DNA of 5,560 bases from Syntrophomonadaceae bacterium (GTDB taxonomy: Bacteria; Bacillota; Syntrophomonadia; Syntrophomonadales; Syntrophomonadaceae): positions 1 through 5,560 of the forward strand of contig JAAZOA010000305.1 in the NCBI GenBank assembly GCA_012798055.1, written 5' to 3'. Under the pieces are notes generated by a model. The model searched no databases and had not been told where the DNA came from. It worked only from the letters and a program-made list of their open reading frames with translations. This document shows positions 4,870-5,560 of the stretch, one piece after another (the stretch's first letter is position 1; the number at the start of each line of letters is the position of its first letter). The position numbers and the translations under genes were made by a program.

Positions 4870-5303
4870 ATGTGCTGGTGATGTTTTCGTCGGTTACTGA
4901 AAACAGCTAATTACCCCGCCCGGTCAAAAAGAGCCTGGCTTTGCCCTCCGCATTAGTGGTGAGCCGATGAGGGTAGTCGGGATTCTTGGTGCTGCTGTAT
5001 GGGGCTAGCGTTGTGGCTCCCGCCAGGGGTTGCCCTTCCTTGAGGACCTGAATTTCATAATTCTCACCCAAACGGGCATGGCCGTCTCCTGGTGACGGCT
5101 GGTCACTGATGGTTTCAGCTCCTCCAGGACGATCCTGTGATGCACAAGTTCCATCTCCCGGATACGGGCTTTTATGATTCGTCTTTCCCCGAAATGTTTT
5201 CCATCAGGATGCTGTTGTCTTCACCCGGAATGATTCGGTCAACCTTCTCCATCAATAATTCTTCCCTGCCATCCCGGCTGATATATACATTGGCCTCACA
5301 CAT
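4856..5303 (-). pseudogene. cooT: CooT-family nickel-binding protein fused to DUF4198-like domain, broken by two frameshifts and an amber
   Basis: ATG 5303-5301, after AGGGAG with an 8-nt spacer, opens MCEANVYISRDGREELLMEK, the start of a CooT-family protein. Cys2 is the residue reported to bind nickel in CooT. The frame stops at TAA 5174-5172 after 43 codons. Loss of one G in the CCCC run (5187-5190, GGGG on the coding strand) explains this: restoring it gives ISGERRIIKARI, then EMELVHHRIVLEE, the rest of CooT. A second one-base shift between about 5121 and 5075 joins this to a beta-rich segment, RLGENYEIQVLKEG, then PLAGATTLAPY and DYPHRLTTNAEGKARLFL, which resembles DUF4198 (nickel-uptake related). 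That frame meets TAG at 4909-4907, where GN-stop-LFSV suggests an original Trp, and then ends naturally at TAA 4858-4856. Repaired, the product would have about 149 residues. The CooT part is confident and the DUF4198 likeness moderate. Decay and consensus error are both possible. Confidence 0.75.
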
Positions 5304-5424
5304 ATCTCGAGCTCCCTTCGTACTGGCAAGTAGGGCAGACAAAGCCTGATTTGGTCCTGGTTGACATGGTTAGAATGTCACCTGCCACCTTTCCTTGCTT
5401 GGGTAATGCCTCATCTATCATATC
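5296..5424 (-). CDS. small CxxC peptide ORF between the upstream gene and cooT, tentative
   Basis: A minus-strand frame of 42 codons starts at ATG 5424-5422. It overlaps the stop of the upstream frame by 14 bases and runs 8 bases past the cooT start, so coupled translation on one transcript would be possible. The peptide ends SGFVCPTCQYEGSSRYV, with one CPTC pair like half of a zinc ribbon. Only a weak AGG precedes the start. It may be a real metal-binding peptide, the frameshifted tail of the upstream gene, or a chance frame in a short intergenic region. Confidence 0.3.
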   Translation of the reverse strand, partial: DMIDEALPKQGKVAGDILTMSTRTKSGFVCPTCQYEGSSRYV

Positions 5425-5560
5425 CATCCTGACGCTCTGCGTATATCTGCCGCACTCTATCCACCAGGCGCCCCACCTGTAAGGGCAGTGGTTCGTCAAC
5501 CACTCCGCTGATCAGAATATTATTGCGATTGAGGGGCAGCAATACCTTGACCGCGTCGGC
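5411..5560 (-). CDS. C-terminal end of an unidentified protein (5' end outside window)
   Basis: The minus-strand frame is open from the window edge to TGA 5413-5411, giving 49 residues. The sequence is well-formed protein: VKVLLPLNRNNILISGVV, then DEPLPLQVGRLVDRVRQIY and a polar tail. This suggests a beta strand, a turn and an amphipathic helix. I do not recognise the family from this fragment. It lies on the same strand as cooT, about 107 bases upstream, and could be cotranscribed with it. Confidence 0.55.
   Translation of the reverse strand, partial: ADAVKVLLPLNRNNILISGVVDEPLPLQVGRLVDRVRQIYAERQDGYDR

Noticed and set aside
5137..5349. 70-codon plus-strand frame near the right end
   Set aside because: It is the complement of the CooT coding region, whose family match is clear on the minus strand.
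1..5560. CRISPR array, tRNA or rRNA genes, insertion sequence
   Set aside because: No regularly spaced repeats, cloverleaf-like segments, transposase frames or terminal inverted repeats were seen on either strand.

Overview
The window looks like chromosome from an anaerobic Gram-positive bacterium of the Clostridia. The Syntrophomonadaceae/Peptococcaceae type is my best guess, from the style of the CbiM, CooT and YedE proteins, the AGGAGG ribosome binding sites and the TTGACA/TATTAT promoter. This is inference from recognised families, not a database match. GC is moderate, near 50% by eye.

Layout. Positions 2-576 hold the 3' end of a YedE-type membrane transporter and a TusA-like sulfurtransferase gene that carries an in-frame amber codon, followed by a terminator at 672-697. 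A small minus-strand reading frame with a very good Shine-Dalgarno runs antisense into the tusA-like gene. An extended -10 promoter then drives a MenI/PaaI-type hotdog thioesterase (786-1190), followed by a two-helix membrane protein of unknown function (1241-1984).

The centre is a cobalt/nickel ECF importer operon, cbiM(PDGLE)-cbiQ-cbiO (2234-4869). Its own sigma-A promoter (2019-2048) is followed by a leader of about 180 nt that ends in a strong intrinsic terminator just before the cbiM Shine-Dalgarno. That layout predicts control by premature termination. I could not match the leader to any known riboswitch class, and it contains a possible 26-codon leader peptide whose stop codon lies in the terminator stem. 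CbiM is the substrate-binding membrane component, CbiQ the coupling membrane component and CbiO the ATPase. No separate cbiN is present; a PDGLE-type domain fused to CbiM probably takes that role.

Convergent to this operon, on the minus strand, are the end of an unrecognised gene (from 5560), a small CxxC peptide frame, and a CooT-type nickel-binding protein apparently fused to a DUF4198-like beta domain. The cooT reading frame is broken by two frameshifts and one amber codon. Its end overlaps the end of cbiO, and its likely terminator lies antisense inside cbiO. The nickel-linked neighbour suggests that the importer carries nickel, or nickel as well as cobalt.

Most worth a second look: the unidentified cbiM leader, the amber codons inside two otherwise coherent genes, the in-frame TAG-CAT junction between cbiM and cbiQ, and the broken CooT-DUF4198 fusion. 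Two frameshifts and two ambers in 5.5 kb could also mean consensus errors, which must be excluded first.
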